In this document: positions 49,744-59,189 of the stretch, in pieces
How positions within the stretch are numbered: position 1 is the first letter of the stretch
How the letters are laid out: every line of letters begins with the position of its first letter
Origin: Halobacillus andaensis
GTDB lineage: Bacteria > Bacillota > Bacilli > Bacillales > Halobacillaceae
Direction of reading: 5' to 3'
Length of the DNA: 64,000 nucleotides
NCBI RefSeq assembly: GCF_014636475.1
Contig: NZ_BMEL01000002.1
Coordinates: 620,001-684,000, forward strand
Made by a program: the position numbers and the translations under genes
The notes under the pieces: generated by a model
What the model saw: only the letters and a program-made list of their open reading frames with translations
The model's database searches: none
What the model was told of the DNA's origin: nothing

Positions 49744-49841
49744 GTGTACCAGGTACACCAAAAAGAGAATCGCGTACCTGGTACACAAAAGCACCACCCC
49801 GATACCAGGTACACTAATTCAGCCACTCTGTACCTGGTACC
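49744..49841. repeat. REP-like palindrome array 7, 3' of the transposase
   Basis: Copies at 49744 (GTGTACC-A-GGTACAC), 49774, 49802 (one mismatch) and 49829; steps 30, 28 and 27 bp. Centre bases alternate A, T, A, T. The rest of the gap to 49985 holds no further gene. Confidence 0.95.
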
Positions 49842-49984
49842 ATCCATCGCTGCCATCCATCCCTATCTCCACACAACTGTCACATCCCCCCTCGACAAAA
49901 CCTTGCATCAGACCCCAAATTCTAGTAACATTATCCATACTTATGACCACTCAGTCACACCACAAGAGAGAGGAAGACATACAT

Positions 49985-51325
49985 ATGAAACGAACGTTAC
50001 TCAGCCTCCTGCTCATTACGACCACGACACTCGCCGCCTGTAACAACAACGAAGATACAGAACCCCAAGAAGAACGCACCACTCCCGTAGAAGTTGCCGA
50101 AGTCACACAAGATAACTTCACGATTGAACGAAAAATAGCAGGCAGAGCAGCCGCAGATGGAGGAACACCCGTCACTCCGAGCATCGCCGGTGAATTGGTG
50201 ACGTTAAACGTAGCCAAGGGAGACCGTATCGAGCAAGGCCAGACGATCGGCGTTGTATCCCCGCCCGACCAGGGGAGCCAGGTAGAACTTCAGGAAATCG
50301 CCGTCCGTCAGGCACAGTCTCAACTTGATGACGCCCGTACGCAATATGACCAGGCCGTCGAAGGCGTAGAAACTGCAGAAGATCAAGTAGAAATCGCTCG
50401 CCAGGCTACAAACTCAGAATCCAGCCAGATGACCGAACAAGCACAACAGCAATACGAGTCGGCTCAGCAAATTGCCGATGAAGCGAAAAAGCTTGCAGAT
50501 GAAGGAACGGTCCCTGAATCTATTTATGAAGAAGCGCAAAAACGCGCCGATCAAGCTCAATCGCAGTTTAATCAAGCGTCCGACCAAGGCGGCATGTCCT
50601 CTTCAGCTGTAGCCGAAGCGGAAGCTCAAGTAGAGCAGGCTGAACAGGCTGTCGCTCAGGCCGAATCCGCTGTAGAACAAGCGGAGCTCGGTGTAGAGCA
50701 GGCGCAAATTCAGCTGGAAGATGCTCGTGAACAATCAGAAAACGAACCTGTTATCGCCCAGGAATCTGGGGAAATCGCATCCGTAGAAGCGAATGAAGGG
50801 GACCAAGTCTCTAATCAGCAGCCATTTGCCACGATCATCAGCCTCAATCCGATGACGATCACAGCATCCATTACGGATGAGCAGCTATCGCTTTTTGAAG
50901 AAGGCCAGGAAATCGAAGTGGAAATTCCAACACTGGATGACACCGTAACAGCAACGATCGATTACGTCCCCTCGGTTCCTGATGATACAAACCTTTACCC
51001 CGTCGAAGCATCTGTGGATAATGCAGAAGAAACGATCAAGCCAGGCATGATGGCTTCCTTTCTTTTACCTGAAAACGTCGTTGAAGACGCATTAATCGTT
51101 CCAACGAATGCGATCGTTGAGCAAAGCGGCGAAACGTATGTGTACCTATTAAATGAGGAAGAGGAAGAAGCGGTAGTCGAACGCATTGACATCGAAGTCG
51201 TAGAATCACAATCCGACCGTTCGGCCATAACTGGTGATGTAACAAGTGAAGATGAAGTCGTGACAAGCGGGCAGCTGACGCTGACAGACGGAGCGAAAGT
51301 CGAAGTCATGAAGGAGGACGACTAA
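49985..51325 (+). CDS. RND efflux adaptor lipoprotein (HlyD/MFP family)
   Basis: 446 residues from ATG 49985 (AGAGAGGAAG upstream); the frame runs further up but has no start signal and passes through REP DNA. Lipoprotein signal with lipobox LAAC, barrel-sandwich segment (GELVTLNVAKGDRIEQGQTI), an extended coiled-coil hairpin rich in Ala, Gln and Glu (about 110-260), the matching lipoyl half (ESGEIASVEANEGDQVSNQQ) and beta-barrel domains. The next gene follows with no gap, so it is the adaptor of that pump. Highly acidic, as expected for a surface protein in a halophile. Confidence 0.9.
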   Translation: MKRTLLSLLLITTTTLAACNNNEDTEPQEERTTPVEVAEVTQDNFTIERKIAGRAAADGGTPVTPSIAGELVTLNVAKGDRIEQGQTIGVVSPPDQGSQVELQEIAVRQAQSQLDDARTQYDQAVEGVETAEDQVEIARQATNSESSQMTEQAQQQYESAQQIADEAKKLADEGTVPESIYEEAQKRADQAQSQFNQASDQGGMSSSAVAEAEAQVEQAEQAVAQAESAVEQAELGVEQAQIQLEDAREQSENEPVIAQESGEIASVEANEGDQVSNQQPFATIISLNPMTITASITDEQLSLFEEGQEIEVEIPTLDDTVTATIDYVPSVPDDTNLYPVEASVDNAEETIKPGMMASFLLPENVVEDALIVPTNAIVEQSGETYVYLLNEEEEEAVVERIDIEVVESQSDRSAITGDVTSEDEVVTSGQLTLTDGAKVEVMKEDD

Positions 51326-54300
51326 GTGAAGCTCGTCAACCTATCCGTTAAGCGCCCTGTCGGCGTCATTATGGTCGTCGCTGCCATCTTAGCGCTCGGC
51401 TTTGTTTCGCTGCGCTCACTCACGATCGACCTTTATCCGGAAATCGATCTGCCCGTAGCGGTTGTTTCCACCAGCTATGATGAAGCCGCACCGCAAGAAG
51501 TCGAGCGGCTCGTCAGTCAGCCGGTCGAATCGTCCGTCAGTGCAATTGAAGGCTTAGAAGTGCTGCAGTCACAGTCACAGGCAGGAGCCTCGCTCGTTTT
51601 CATGCAGTTCAGCATGGGTACAGATCTCGACAGTACGCTTCTTGAAGTACGAGAAAACGTCGACCAGGTGACCGAAGCGCTTCCTGAAGGCGCAGGCGAG
51701 CCGAGCGTGCTCCGCTTTGACCCCCAGGCTCTACCGATTATGACAATCGGTTTATCGGGTGATTCTCCCGAGCAGCTGCAGCGTGTCGCTGAAGACCAGC
51801 TGATTCCGCAGCTTGAACGCCAGGAAGGTGTCGCGTCAGTCGATATTGAAGGCGGCAGCACCCGACAGGTTGATATTCTGATCGACCGGGCGAAAATGGC
51901 CAGCTACGAACTCGATACGGAAACCATTACACAGACACTCAACGCTTCCAACCAGGCGGCTTCAGCCGGTTCTGTAGAAAAAGGCAGCCAGGACATTCAA
52001 ATCCGGATCGACGGAGAATTTGAATCCATCGAAGACATCGAACAAACGAACATTCAATCTCCTTCCGGCGCCCAGGTGACGCTTGATCAAATTGCGGAAG
52101 TGGAAGAAAAGTATGAGTCCGACAGCGTATCAGAAGTCGGCGGAGAATCATCCGTAGTGCTTTCGATAATGAAAAAGACCGACGGCAACACGGTGGAGAC
52201 CGCCAACAACGTACGCGACGCCCTTGAAGAAGTCGAAGGCGATCTTCCTGAAAATGCCGACACAGAAGTCGTGCTTGATACAAGTGAATTCATTAAGACG
52301 TCCATCAACAGTGTTGTCTTAAACATCATTCTCGGTGGAATTTTCTCGATTATCGTCCTTATGCTTTTCCTGAAAAGCTTCCGGGCGACACTCGTCATCG
52401 GCATCGCTATTCCAATTGCGATTATCTCCACGTTTACGCTTATGTATTTCACTGGCGAAACGCTGAACGTCCTTACGATGGGCGGACTCGCGCTCGGCAT
52501 CGGAATGATGGTCGACAGCTCGATCGTTATATTAGAAAACATCGTCAGCTACCGGCAGCGCGGGTACTCAATGGTCGAATCAGCGAAAAAAGGGGCCTCT
52601 GAACTAGCACCTGCCGTTATCGCATCCGCGACAACAACACTCGTCGTGTTCCTGCCGATCATTTTCGTAGAAGGCATCGCATCCGAGTTGTTCACACCGC
52701 TCGCGATCACGATTTCTTTCGCCTTGATTACAGCGCTTGCCGTATCCGTTACGCTCATTCCAATGCTCTCGTCCAAACTACTGACGAAACCGCTGCAGAC
52801 GAGCGGACGCCGATATTGGTTCGATCGCTTTTTACAAAAAGTAAATGACAAATACCGAACACTGCTCTCAAAAGTACTCAAATGGCGTAAAACGACGGTC
52901 GCCCTCACACTGGCCGCCATTGTTGGCAGCGTCGCAATCATCCCGAGCATTGGCACTGAATTCATTCCGCCGTCTGACCAGGGACAAATCGAAATCGACG
53001 TCGAAATGCCAGCCGCCACGTCACTCGAAGGCACCCAAGAGACGACGGAGATCATTGACCAGCGTCTGGAAAACTTCAGCGAAGAAATCGATGTCAGCTA
53101 CCTGTCCATTGGCGGCGGAGGCATGGGAGGGGATATCGGAAACGGCAGCTCTGATAGTGCCACGTACACCCTGCAGCTGGTCGACCCGGATCAGCGGGAA
53201 CGCTCAACTCAGGACGTCATGAAGCAAATGGACGAAGAGCTGAGCGATATCCCGGGTGCAGAAATTTCCGTGACTGAACTTGATGCCGGCCTCGGCACTG
53301 GAGCCCCACTGCAGATTCAACTGAACGGACCTGAATACGAAGTGCTCGATGAACTGTCCCAGCAGGTGACGTACGTTATGGAAGACGTCGAAGGAGTCAG
53401 TGAACCGACCTCTTCCACAGAAGAAGGCCGTCCAGAGATGAACATTGAAGTGGACCGTGACAAAGCATCTCAGTATGGGCTGACCGAGCAGGAAATTATC
53501 GCGCAGGTTCAAACATCCTTCACGGGTCAGGTTGCGACAAGGTACCGCGAAGCAAGTGAAGAAATTGACGTACAGATGATTTTACCTGAAGAAGAACGCC
53601 AGACGATCAATGATTTAGAAGGCATGTCCGTTCAGACAGCCAGCGGCGGCATCATTCCGCTATCTACAATTGCGGACCTCGAACAGGTGCAGGGCCCGGT
53701 CAATCTTCTGCGTGAAGATCAGCAACCTCAGGTTAACGTGGAATCGGAAATCGTCGACCGAGATCTTGGCAGTACGACAGAAGATGTGCGCGCTGAACTT
53801 GAGAGCCTTAACTTTCCTGATGGATACACGTATGAAATTGGCGGCCAGGCACAAGACATGGAAGAAGCTTTTGGAGACTTAGGCCTAGCGCTGATCTTCT
53901 CGATCTTCCTCGTCTACGCCGTCATGGCGATTCAGTTTGAGAACTTCTTGTTCCCGTTTATCATCATGTTCTCGCTCCCTGCAACAATCGTCGGGATTAC
54001 CACGGGGTTGTTCGTCACCGGCCTGCCGTTTAGCTTACCGGCCTTTGTCGGAATTATCATGCTCGCCGGTATTGTCGTCAACAACGCCATCGTGCTCGTT
54101 GACTACATTAATATTTTACGAAGGAAAGGATACGACCGCACCGAAGCGATACTAGACGCCGGTCCTAACCGTCTGCGACCAATCCTCATGACGACATTAA
54201 CCACTGTCTTAGGAATGGTGCCGCTCGCGATCGGTATTGGACAGGGAGCTGAAGCTCAGCAGCCGCTTGCGGTGACAATTATTTTCGGCTTAACCGTATC

Positions 54301-54409
54301 AAGCTTCTTTACGCTCATCCTCATTCCAGTCGTCTACACGTATTTCGACGACCTCTCGAAGAAAATTACCGGCATCTTCCGTCGCAAAAACAGAGACGAA
54401 GAAGCTTAA
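51326..54409 (+). CDS. RND-family multidrug/lipopeptide exporter, SwrC-like
   Basis: 1027 residues; proton-driven AcrB/MdtB-type pump. One N-terminal helix (GVIMVVAAILALGFVSLR), first porter loop, helices 2-6, second porter loop and helices 8-12 in the usual duplicated layout. Helix 4 carries the proton-relay Asp in GLALGIGMMVDSSIVILEN; helix 10 has GIIMLAGIVVNNAIVLVD. In B. subtilis the only close relative is SwrC (YerP), which exports surfactin. GTG start directly after the adaptor stop, SD AAGGAGG. Gram-positive RND pumps work without an outer-membrane channel. Confidence 0.93.
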   Translation: MKLVNLSVKRPVGVIMVVAAILALGFVSLRSLTIDLYPEIDLPVAVVSTSYDEAAPQEVERLVSQPVESSVSAIEGLEVLQSQSQAGASLVFMQFSMGTDLDSTLLEVRENVDQVTEALPEGAGEPSVLRFDPQALPIMTIGLSGDSPEQLQRVAEDQLIPQLERQEGVASVDIEGGSTRQVDILIDRAKMASYELDTETITQTLNASNQAASAGSVEKGSQDIQIRIDGEFESIEDIEQTNIQSPSGAQVTLDQIAEVEEKYESDSVSEVGGESSVVLSIMKKTDGNTVETANNVRDALEEVEGDLPENADTEVVLDTSEFIKTSINSVVLNIILGGIFSIIVLMLFLKSFRATLVIGIAIPIAIISTFTLMYFTGETLNVLTMGGLALGIGMMVDSSIVILENIVSYRQRGYSMVESAKKGASELAPAVIASATTTLVVFLPIIFVEGIASELFTPLAITISFALITALAVSVTLIPMLSSKLLTKPLQTSGRRYWFDRFLQKVNDKYRTLLSKVLKWRKTTVALTLAAIVGSVAIIPSIGTEFIPPSDQGQIEIDVEMPAATSLEGTQETTEIIDQRLENFSEEIDVSYLSIGGGGMGGDIGNGSSDSATYTLQLVDPDQRERSTQDVMKQMDEELSDIPGAEISVTELDAGLGTGAPLQIQLNGPEYEVLDELSQQVTYVMEDVEGVSEPTSSTEEGRPEMNIEVDRDKASQYGLTEQEIIAQVQTSFTGQVATRYREASEEIDVQMILPEEERQTINDLEGMSVQTASGGIIPLSTIADLEQVQGPVNLLREDQQPQVNVESEIVDRDLGSTTEDVRAELESLNFPDGYTYEIGGQAQDMEEAFGDLGLALIFSIFLVYAVMAIQFENFLFPFIIMFSLPATIVGITTGLFVTGLPFSLPAFVGIIMLAGIVVNNAIVLVDYINILRRKGYDRTEAILDAGPNRLRPILMTTLTTVLGMVPLAIGIGQGAEAQQPLAVTIIFGLTVSSFFTLILIPVVYTYFDDLSKKITGIFRRKNRDEEA

Positions 54410-54414
54410 TATTC

Positions 54415-54449
54415 ATCCCCTGCCGTTTAAAGCAGGGGATTTTATTTTC
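54415..54449 (+). terminator. RND pump terminator
   Basis: ATCCCCTGC and GCAGGGGAT arms then TTTATTTT. Confidence 0.85.
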
Positions 54450-54490
54450 CGGCAATATTCGATTATTTCCGGGGAAATATTTTATTCCTC
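54446..54490 (-). repeat. CCCCGGAAAT motif, copy 2
   Basis: Minus strand TATTTCCCCGGAAATAA then AATATTGCCGGAAAAT, closely matching 35107-35145. It lies between the RND terminator and pgsB. Confidence 0.4.
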
Positions 54491-54525
54491 TACCTTACCA
54501 CATCCCCACTCACAACTATTCATCC

Positions 54526-54552
54526 TGTCGAAATCAATCCGCGCCTGTCGAC
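54526..54552 (+). promoter_or_regulatory. Two Spo0A-like boxes before pgsB
   Basis: TGTCGAA at 54526 (exact 0A box) and TGTCGAC at 54546 (one mismatch), same orientation, 20 bp apart, about 150 bp before the pgsB start. Confidence 0.4.
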
Positions 54553-54702
54553 TATTCACCCATTATCTAAAGTACATTTACAATAATTTGAAAACCTTTA
54601 CACAACCCTTACAAAACTATAAAAAAACATACAAACTCGTATGATAGTTTTTGAGTGTAGAAAGAAATAGCACTTTTTGTAAAAGAGAGGGAAGGGGATC
54701 AG

Positions 54703-55893
54703 ATGTTACTTATACCGCTTATGATCATTATCGCACTCACTCTAGGCATCTTTGAGATCAAAAGGCATCAGCGCCGCATTCAATCGATTCCGATTCGTGT
54801 GAATGTGAATGGTGTACGAGGGAAATCAACCGTCACGCGATTGGTTACAGGTGTGTTGAAGGAAGCTGGCAAGAAAACCGTCGGCAAGACGACAGGGACT
54901 TCAGCGCGAATGATTTATTGGAATACAACCGAAGAGAAGCCGATCCAGCGCCGTCTGGAGGGGCCTAACATAAGTGAGCAGAAGGCCGTTGTGGCAGAAG
55001 CGAAGAAATTAAATGCCGAAGCGCTTGTCAGTGAGTGTATGGCGGTCAATCCGGACTACCAGATCACCTTTCAAAACCATATGCTGCAGGCGAATATTGG
55101 CGTGATTGTAAATGTGCTGGAGGATCACCTCGACGTTATGGGGCCGACCCTAGATGAGGTAGCGGAGGCTTTTACCGCAACCATTCCTTATCGCGGCTGC
55201 TTGATCCTAGCTGATTCACCGTACACGACATACTTTAGAAAAATTGCGAAAAAGCGTAAAACGCGCGTCATTATGGCCGACAACTCACGCATTTCAGAAG
55301 AATACTTACGAAAATTTGAATATATGGTGTTCCCGGACAATGCCTCCCTCGCATTAGCGGTAGCGGAGGCGCTTAACATTGATGAAGAAACGGCGCTTCG
55401 CGGCATGTTGAAGGCGCAGCCTGACCCCGGTGCGATGAGGATTCTTCCTTTTATGGACGAGGAGGAGCCGTGTTTTTTTGTGAATGGATTTGCAGCAAAC
55501 GATGCGGCCTCGACCCTTACGATTTGGCGCCGCATCCAGCAGACGAGCTATCCGCATGAAGAGCCGATTGTGATTATGAACTGCCGGGAAGACCGTTTCG
55601 AGCGCACCGAGCTGTTCGCACAAGACGTGCTTCCTCATATTCAAACCGACCGGCTCGTCTTAATCGGGGAAGTAACTCACCCGATCGTTGAATCCTACCA
55701 GGCGGGAGAGATTCCTGCGAAGCATCTTATGAATCTAGAAAACTACTCAACCGATGAGATTTACCAAGCGTTAGAACCCCATCTTAAGAAAAAAATGATC
55801 TACGGTGTCGGCAACATTCACGGAGCTGCTGAACCATTAATCGAAAAATTCAAGACGAAGCATCAACCTAAAAAAGAATTAGTTGTCAGCTAG
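54703..55893 (+). CDS. pgsB: Poly-gamma-glutamate synthase PgsB/CapB (copy 1)
   Basis: Mur-ligase-like amide ligase that polymerises glutamate through its gamma-carboxyl with ATP. 396 residues: N-terminal membrane helix (LLIPLMIIIALTLGIFEI), P-loop NGVRGKSTVTRLVTGVL, then ECMAVNPDYQ, NVLEDHLDVMGPTLDE and MNCREDRFERTELFA. GGAGGGAAGGGG precedes the ATG. First gene of the operon pgsB-C-A-ggt-E. Copy 2 at 60935 is clearly homologous over the whole length. Confidence 0.97.
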   Translation: MLLIPLMIIIALTLGIFEIKRHQRRIQSIPIRVNVNGVRGKSTVTRLVTGVLKEAGKKTVGKTTGTSARMIYWNTTEEKPIQRRLEGPNISEQKAVVAEAKKLNAEALVSECMAVNPDYQITFQNHMLQANIGVIVNVLEDHLDVMGPTLDEVAEAFTATIPYRGCLILADSPYTTYFRKIAKKRKTRVIMADNSRISEEYLRKFEYMVFPDNASLALAVAEALNIDEETALRGMLKAQPDPGAMRILPFMDEEEPCFFVNGFAANDAASTLTIWRRIQQTSYPHEEPIVIMNCREDRFERTELFAQDVLPHIQTDRLVLIGEVTHPIVESYQAGEIPAKHLMNLENYSTDEIYQALEPHLKKKMIYGVGNIHGAAEPLIEKFKTKHQPKKELVVS

Positions 55894-55903
55894 GAGGCGT
55901 CCC

Positions 55904-56353
55904 ATGTTTGGATCTGATTTGTATATATCGTTAGTTGTAGGCGTAATTTTAAGCTTGATTTACACAGAGAAAACGGGCATTTTACCGGCCGGTCTCATCG
56001 TGCCCGGCTACTTAGCATTAAGCTTTGACCAGCCCGTGTACATGCTGACCGTATTTTTGATCAGCTTTTTAACGTATTTTATCGTCCAGCACGGCATTGC
56101 CCGATTTACGATCCTCTATGGGCGAAGAAAATTTGCAGCGATGCTGACGACAGGAATCGTCATTAAGCTGCTGCTCGATGCTGTTTATCCAGTCGTACCG
56201 TTTGAAATCTATGAACTGCGGGGCATAGGCGTCATCGTGCCCGGCTTAATCGCAAACACGATTCAGAAGCAGGGACTTTTTCCTACGGTGATCAGCACCG
56301 TGCTGCTCAGCGGTCTCACGTTTTTAATTATGTTTGCTTACTTCTTACTATAG
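55904..56353 (+). CDS. pgsC: Poly-gamma-glutamate synthesis protein PgsC/CapC (copy 1)
   Basis: 149 residues, the usual length, from ATG 55904 (TAGGAGG). Polytopic membrane partner of PgsB: LYISLVVGVILSLIYTEKTG, ILPAGLIVPGYLALSFDQP, FTILYGRRKFAAML and GVIVPGLIANTIQKQG. Starts 10 bp after pgsB. Confidence 0.96.
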   Translation: MFGSDLYISLVVGVILSLIYTEKTGILPAGLIVPGYLALSFDQPVYMLTVFLISFLTYFIVQHGIARFTILYGRRKFAAMLTTGIVIKLLLDAVYPVVPFEIYELRGIGVIVPGLIANTIQKQGLFPTVISTVLLSGLTFLIMFAYFLL

Positions 56354-56365
56354 GGTGACTATGAT

Positions 56366-57526
56366 ATGGCTAAAAAATTGAACTTTAAAGAAACGCTGCT
56401 CAAGCATAGCAAATGGCATAAGAAACGGGCTTCCGCTCACACGCTTGTCGCCGCTCTTATCGTCATGGCGCTCATTTATCCGATCAATTACTTACTAAAG
56501 CCCGCAGCCGTTGCTGTTGAAAAAGATGATTCGATCTTTACAGCTTCCGTTGTCGGTGACATCATGTTCGGCCGGTTTGTGGAGCACGTCGCTGAAAGAG
56601 ATACGTACGATGCTCATTTTGACAACGTTCGCGAGCTGTTTAAAAGCTCCGATTACGTCGCAGGCAACTTTGAGCATCCGGTTGTCCTTAACGATGACGC
56701 TGTTCCGATTGAAAAAGCATACAATTTTAAAACAAAACCTGATGCCGTTGAAGCACTTGAAAACGCGAATTTTACCGTTGCGAACCTTGCCAATAACAAC
56801 ATTCTCGATTACGGCATAACCGGATTAACCGATACGATCAACACATTTAACGAATCTGAAACAGACGTCATCGGAGCTGGACAGAATCTTTCAGAAGCTG
56901 AAGCGATCCACTATGAAGATTACAACGGCGTCACCGTCGCAAGTCTCGGCTTCAATGACATTCTTGAATACAGCACGCTGGCGACCGACACATCAGGCGG
57001 GGTGCTCGGCGCAGATCCGCAGACCTTCCTGCCTCTTATTCAAGAAGCAAAACAAAACGCTGATCTTGTCTTCGTTCACGTCCACTGGGGCAAAGAGTAC
57101 GAAAATGCGGTTCAGCCGAGACAGCGCGATTTCGCCCATGCGATGGCGGATGCAGGAGCGGACGCTATTTTTGGCTCACATGCGCACGTCCTGGCCCCGG
57201 TTGAGAAATATGAAGATACGGTGATTTTCTACAGCCTCGGCAACTTTATTTTTGACCAGGGCTGGTCACGGACGAAGGAATCAGCGATCGTACAGTATCA
57301 TTTAGAAGAAGACGGGTCCGCCCAATTTGAAGTAATGCCTGCTTATATTGAAGAAACAAAGCCGGCTCCGCTATCCGAGAAGAATCGTTACCGCAACACA
57401 ACGATCCTGCGAAAAATGACGAAGGAGCTGGATGAAACGGATTGGACAAAAGAAGGCAACCGTGCCGTCATCCCAGTCGATCATTCACACATTACAGCCG
57501 AGGAGGAGAGCAGCCTTGCAGAATAA
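56366..57526 (+). CDS. pgsA: Poly-gamma-glutamate synthesis protein PgsA/CapA
   Basis: 386 residues. Short basic cytoplasmic tail with KHSKWHKKR, a membrane anchor (TLVAALIVMALIYPINYLL), then an outer metallophosphatase-like domain: SVVGDIMFGRFVEHVA, GNFEHPVVLN, VFVHVHWGKEYE, FGSHAHVLAPVEKY and SLGNFIFDQGWSR. In the segment usually reading ANNHxxDYG this protein has ANNNILDYG, so one expected metal-site His is Asn. It is thought to help polymer export or elongation. ggt begins 11 bp before its end. Confidence 0.94.
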   Translation: MAKKLNFKETLLKHSKWHKKRASAHTLVAALIVMALIYPINYLLKPAAVAVEKDDSIFTASVVGDIMFGRFVEHVAERDTYDAHFDNVRELFKSSDYVAGNFEHPVVLNDDAVPIEKAYNFKTKPDAVEALENANFTVANLANNNILDYGITGLTDTINTFNESETDVIGAGQNLSEAEAIHYEDYNGVTVASLGFNDILEYSTLATDTSGGVLGADPQTFLPLIQEAKQNADLVFVHVHWGKEYENAVQPRQRDFAHAMADAGADAIFGSHAHVLAPVEKYEDTVIFYSLGNFIFDQGWSRTKESAIVQYHLEEDGSAQFEVMPAYIEETKPAPLSEKNRYRNTTILRKMTKELDETDWTKEGNRAVIPVDHSHITAEEESSLAE

Positions 57527-59177
57527 AATTTTAATCACCGTCCTATCTGTCATCGTCGCCGGCGGCATGTGGTTTTACTATAAAGTCGAAGGTGTATCGC
57601 CTGAGCTTGCGATTTTTAATCAAAGCGATACACAAGCGGACCGTGAGCCTGTAGAAACCGATGAAGGCTACGGCGTCAGTGCCTCGAACCCGCTTGCCGT
57701 AGAAGCTGGAATGGAAGTATTAGAGAAAGGCGGATCGGCGGCAGACGCAGCCGTCACGGTCTCGTACGTCTTAAGCGTCGTTGAACCGTACGGATCAGGC
57801 ATCGGCGGAGGAGGAGAAACGCTCTACCACCCGGCAGACGGGGAACCGATCACGTACGTCTATAACGAAAACGCTCCATTAAACGGTGAAATGCCGGAGG
57901 ATAACGTCGGACTGCCCGGCTTTGTCAAAGGTATGGAAACATTAAACGCCGACCTCGGCAACTTAGAAATGAGCGAACTCATTCAGCCCGCCATTGACAT
58001 TGCTGAAGAAGGTTTTGCCGTCGACAACAGCCTGCACGGTCGATTGAAAGCCGCTCAATATCGCATGCCGATATCCGATCTGCCCCACCTGTATCCAGGC
58101 GGCACACCGGTTAACCCGGGTGTTGAAATCAAACAGGAAGCGTTAGCCGATACGCTTAAAGTGATCCGCGACGGAGGGGCAGAAAGCTTTTATAACGATC
58201 AGCTCGGGCAGAATTTTCTTGCCAATACGTCCGGTCACACCGAGCAGGACTTAACCCAATACGAAGTCAAAACAGCAGCTCCCGCAATGGGCTCCTTTGC
58301 CGGATATGACGTCATTACAGCCCCCCCGCCGTTTGGAGGAACGACTTTAATCCAGTCATTGAACATGGTAGAAGATCTTGATTTGGAAAAAGCTGCAGCG
58401 AATGACCAGGATTATATTCACCTATTAGGGGAAGTGATCAAACGAAGCTACAGCGATCGGTTAAGCAACATCAGCGACCCTGAATTTAATCAGATAAATG
58501 TAGACGAGATGACCAGTGACGCCTACGCAGCCCAGCTTGCGGAAGACATATCGCTAAGCGATCTATCAGAAGACTACGAGATTAATGACAGTCCGGCTGA
58601 CGAAGCTGACCACGACAACACAACCCATTTCGTCATCGTTGATAAAGAAGGCAATATGGCCTCAACGACGAACACGCTCAGCAACTTTTTCGGTTCCGGC
58701 AAATTCGTTGACGGCTATTTCTTAAACAACCAGCTCTCAAACTTTAGCGAAACCCCTGGATCGGTTAACGCACCCGAACCAGGTAAAAGCCCAAGAAGCT
58801 ACACGTCACCAACCATTCTCGCCAAAGACGGACAACCCGTCATGGGCATCGGAACACCAGGAGGCAAGCGGATTCCAATGATGATCACAGACGTGCTTAC
58901 GCGTCACCTCCTGCTTGATGAACCACTCGAAGACGTCGTCGAAGCTCCGCGCTTCTACGTTGAAGAAGAGGAGGTGATCATGGAGGAGGCCTTCGCGGAC
59001 AGTTTAGATGAAGACGTGAAGCAGCAACTGCAAGCTAAAGGCTATACACTTGACACCTATAACTCTGACCAATTTTACGGCGCCATCCACAGTCTCGTTA
59101 TCGACCGAGAAGAAGGATTCATGTACGGAGCTGCCGACAGCCGCCGAGCCGGCGACTGGCAAATCAAAGAAAACTAG
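57516..59177 (+). CDS. Membrane-anchored gamma-glutamyltransferase (CapD/Ggt-like)
   Basis: 553 residues from TTG 57516, with AGGAGGAG seven bases upstream; overlaps pgsA by 11 bp. N-terminal membrane anchor (ILITVLSVIVAGGMWFYY) and Ntn-hydrolase fold: VEPYGSGIGGGGETLYH, the autoprocessing site and nucleophile Thr in HDNTTHFVIVDKEGN, SNFFGSGKFVDG, and GIGTPGGKRIPMMI. In Bacillus anthracis CapD attaches poly-gamma-glutamate to peptidoglycan; Ggt hydrolyses it. Position inside the synthesis operon and the anchor favour a CapD-like role. It is 5' of pgsE, unlike the B. subtilis arrangement. Confidence 0.92.
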   Translation: MQNKILITVLSVIVAGGMWFYYKVEGVSPELAIFNQSDTQADREPVETDEGYGVSASNPLAVEAGMEVLEKGGSAADAAVTVSYVLSVVEPYGSGIGGGGETLYHPADGEPITYVYNENAPLNGEMPEDNVGLPGFVKGMETLNADLGNLEMSELIQPAIDIAEEGFAVDNSLHGRLKAAQYRMPISDLPHLYPGGTPVNPGVEIKQEALADTLKVIRDGGAESFYNDQLGQNFLANTSGHTEQDLTQYEVKTAAPAMGSFAGYDVITAPPPFGGTTLIQSLNMVEDLDLEKAAANDQDYIHLLGEVIKRSYSDRLSNISDPEFNQINVDEMTSDAYAAQLAEDISLSDLSEDYEINDSPADEADHDNTTHFVIVDKEGNMASTTNTLSNFFGSGKFVDGYFLNNQLSNFSETPGSVNAPEPGKSPRSYTSPTILAKDGQPVMGIGTPGGKRIPMMITDVLTRHLLLDEPLEDVVEAPRFYVEEEEVIMEEAFADSLDEDVKQQLQAKGYTLDTYNSDQFYGAIHSLVIDREEGFMYGAADSRRAGDWQIKEN

Positions 59178-59189
59178 GAGAGACCACAT

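Noticed and set aside
49700-49984. N-terminal extension of the RND adaptor reaching back into the RAYT gene
   Set aside because: The frame passes through REP copies and has no ribosome site; the lipoprotein signal with its own AGAGAGGAAG and ATG at 49985 is clearly the start.
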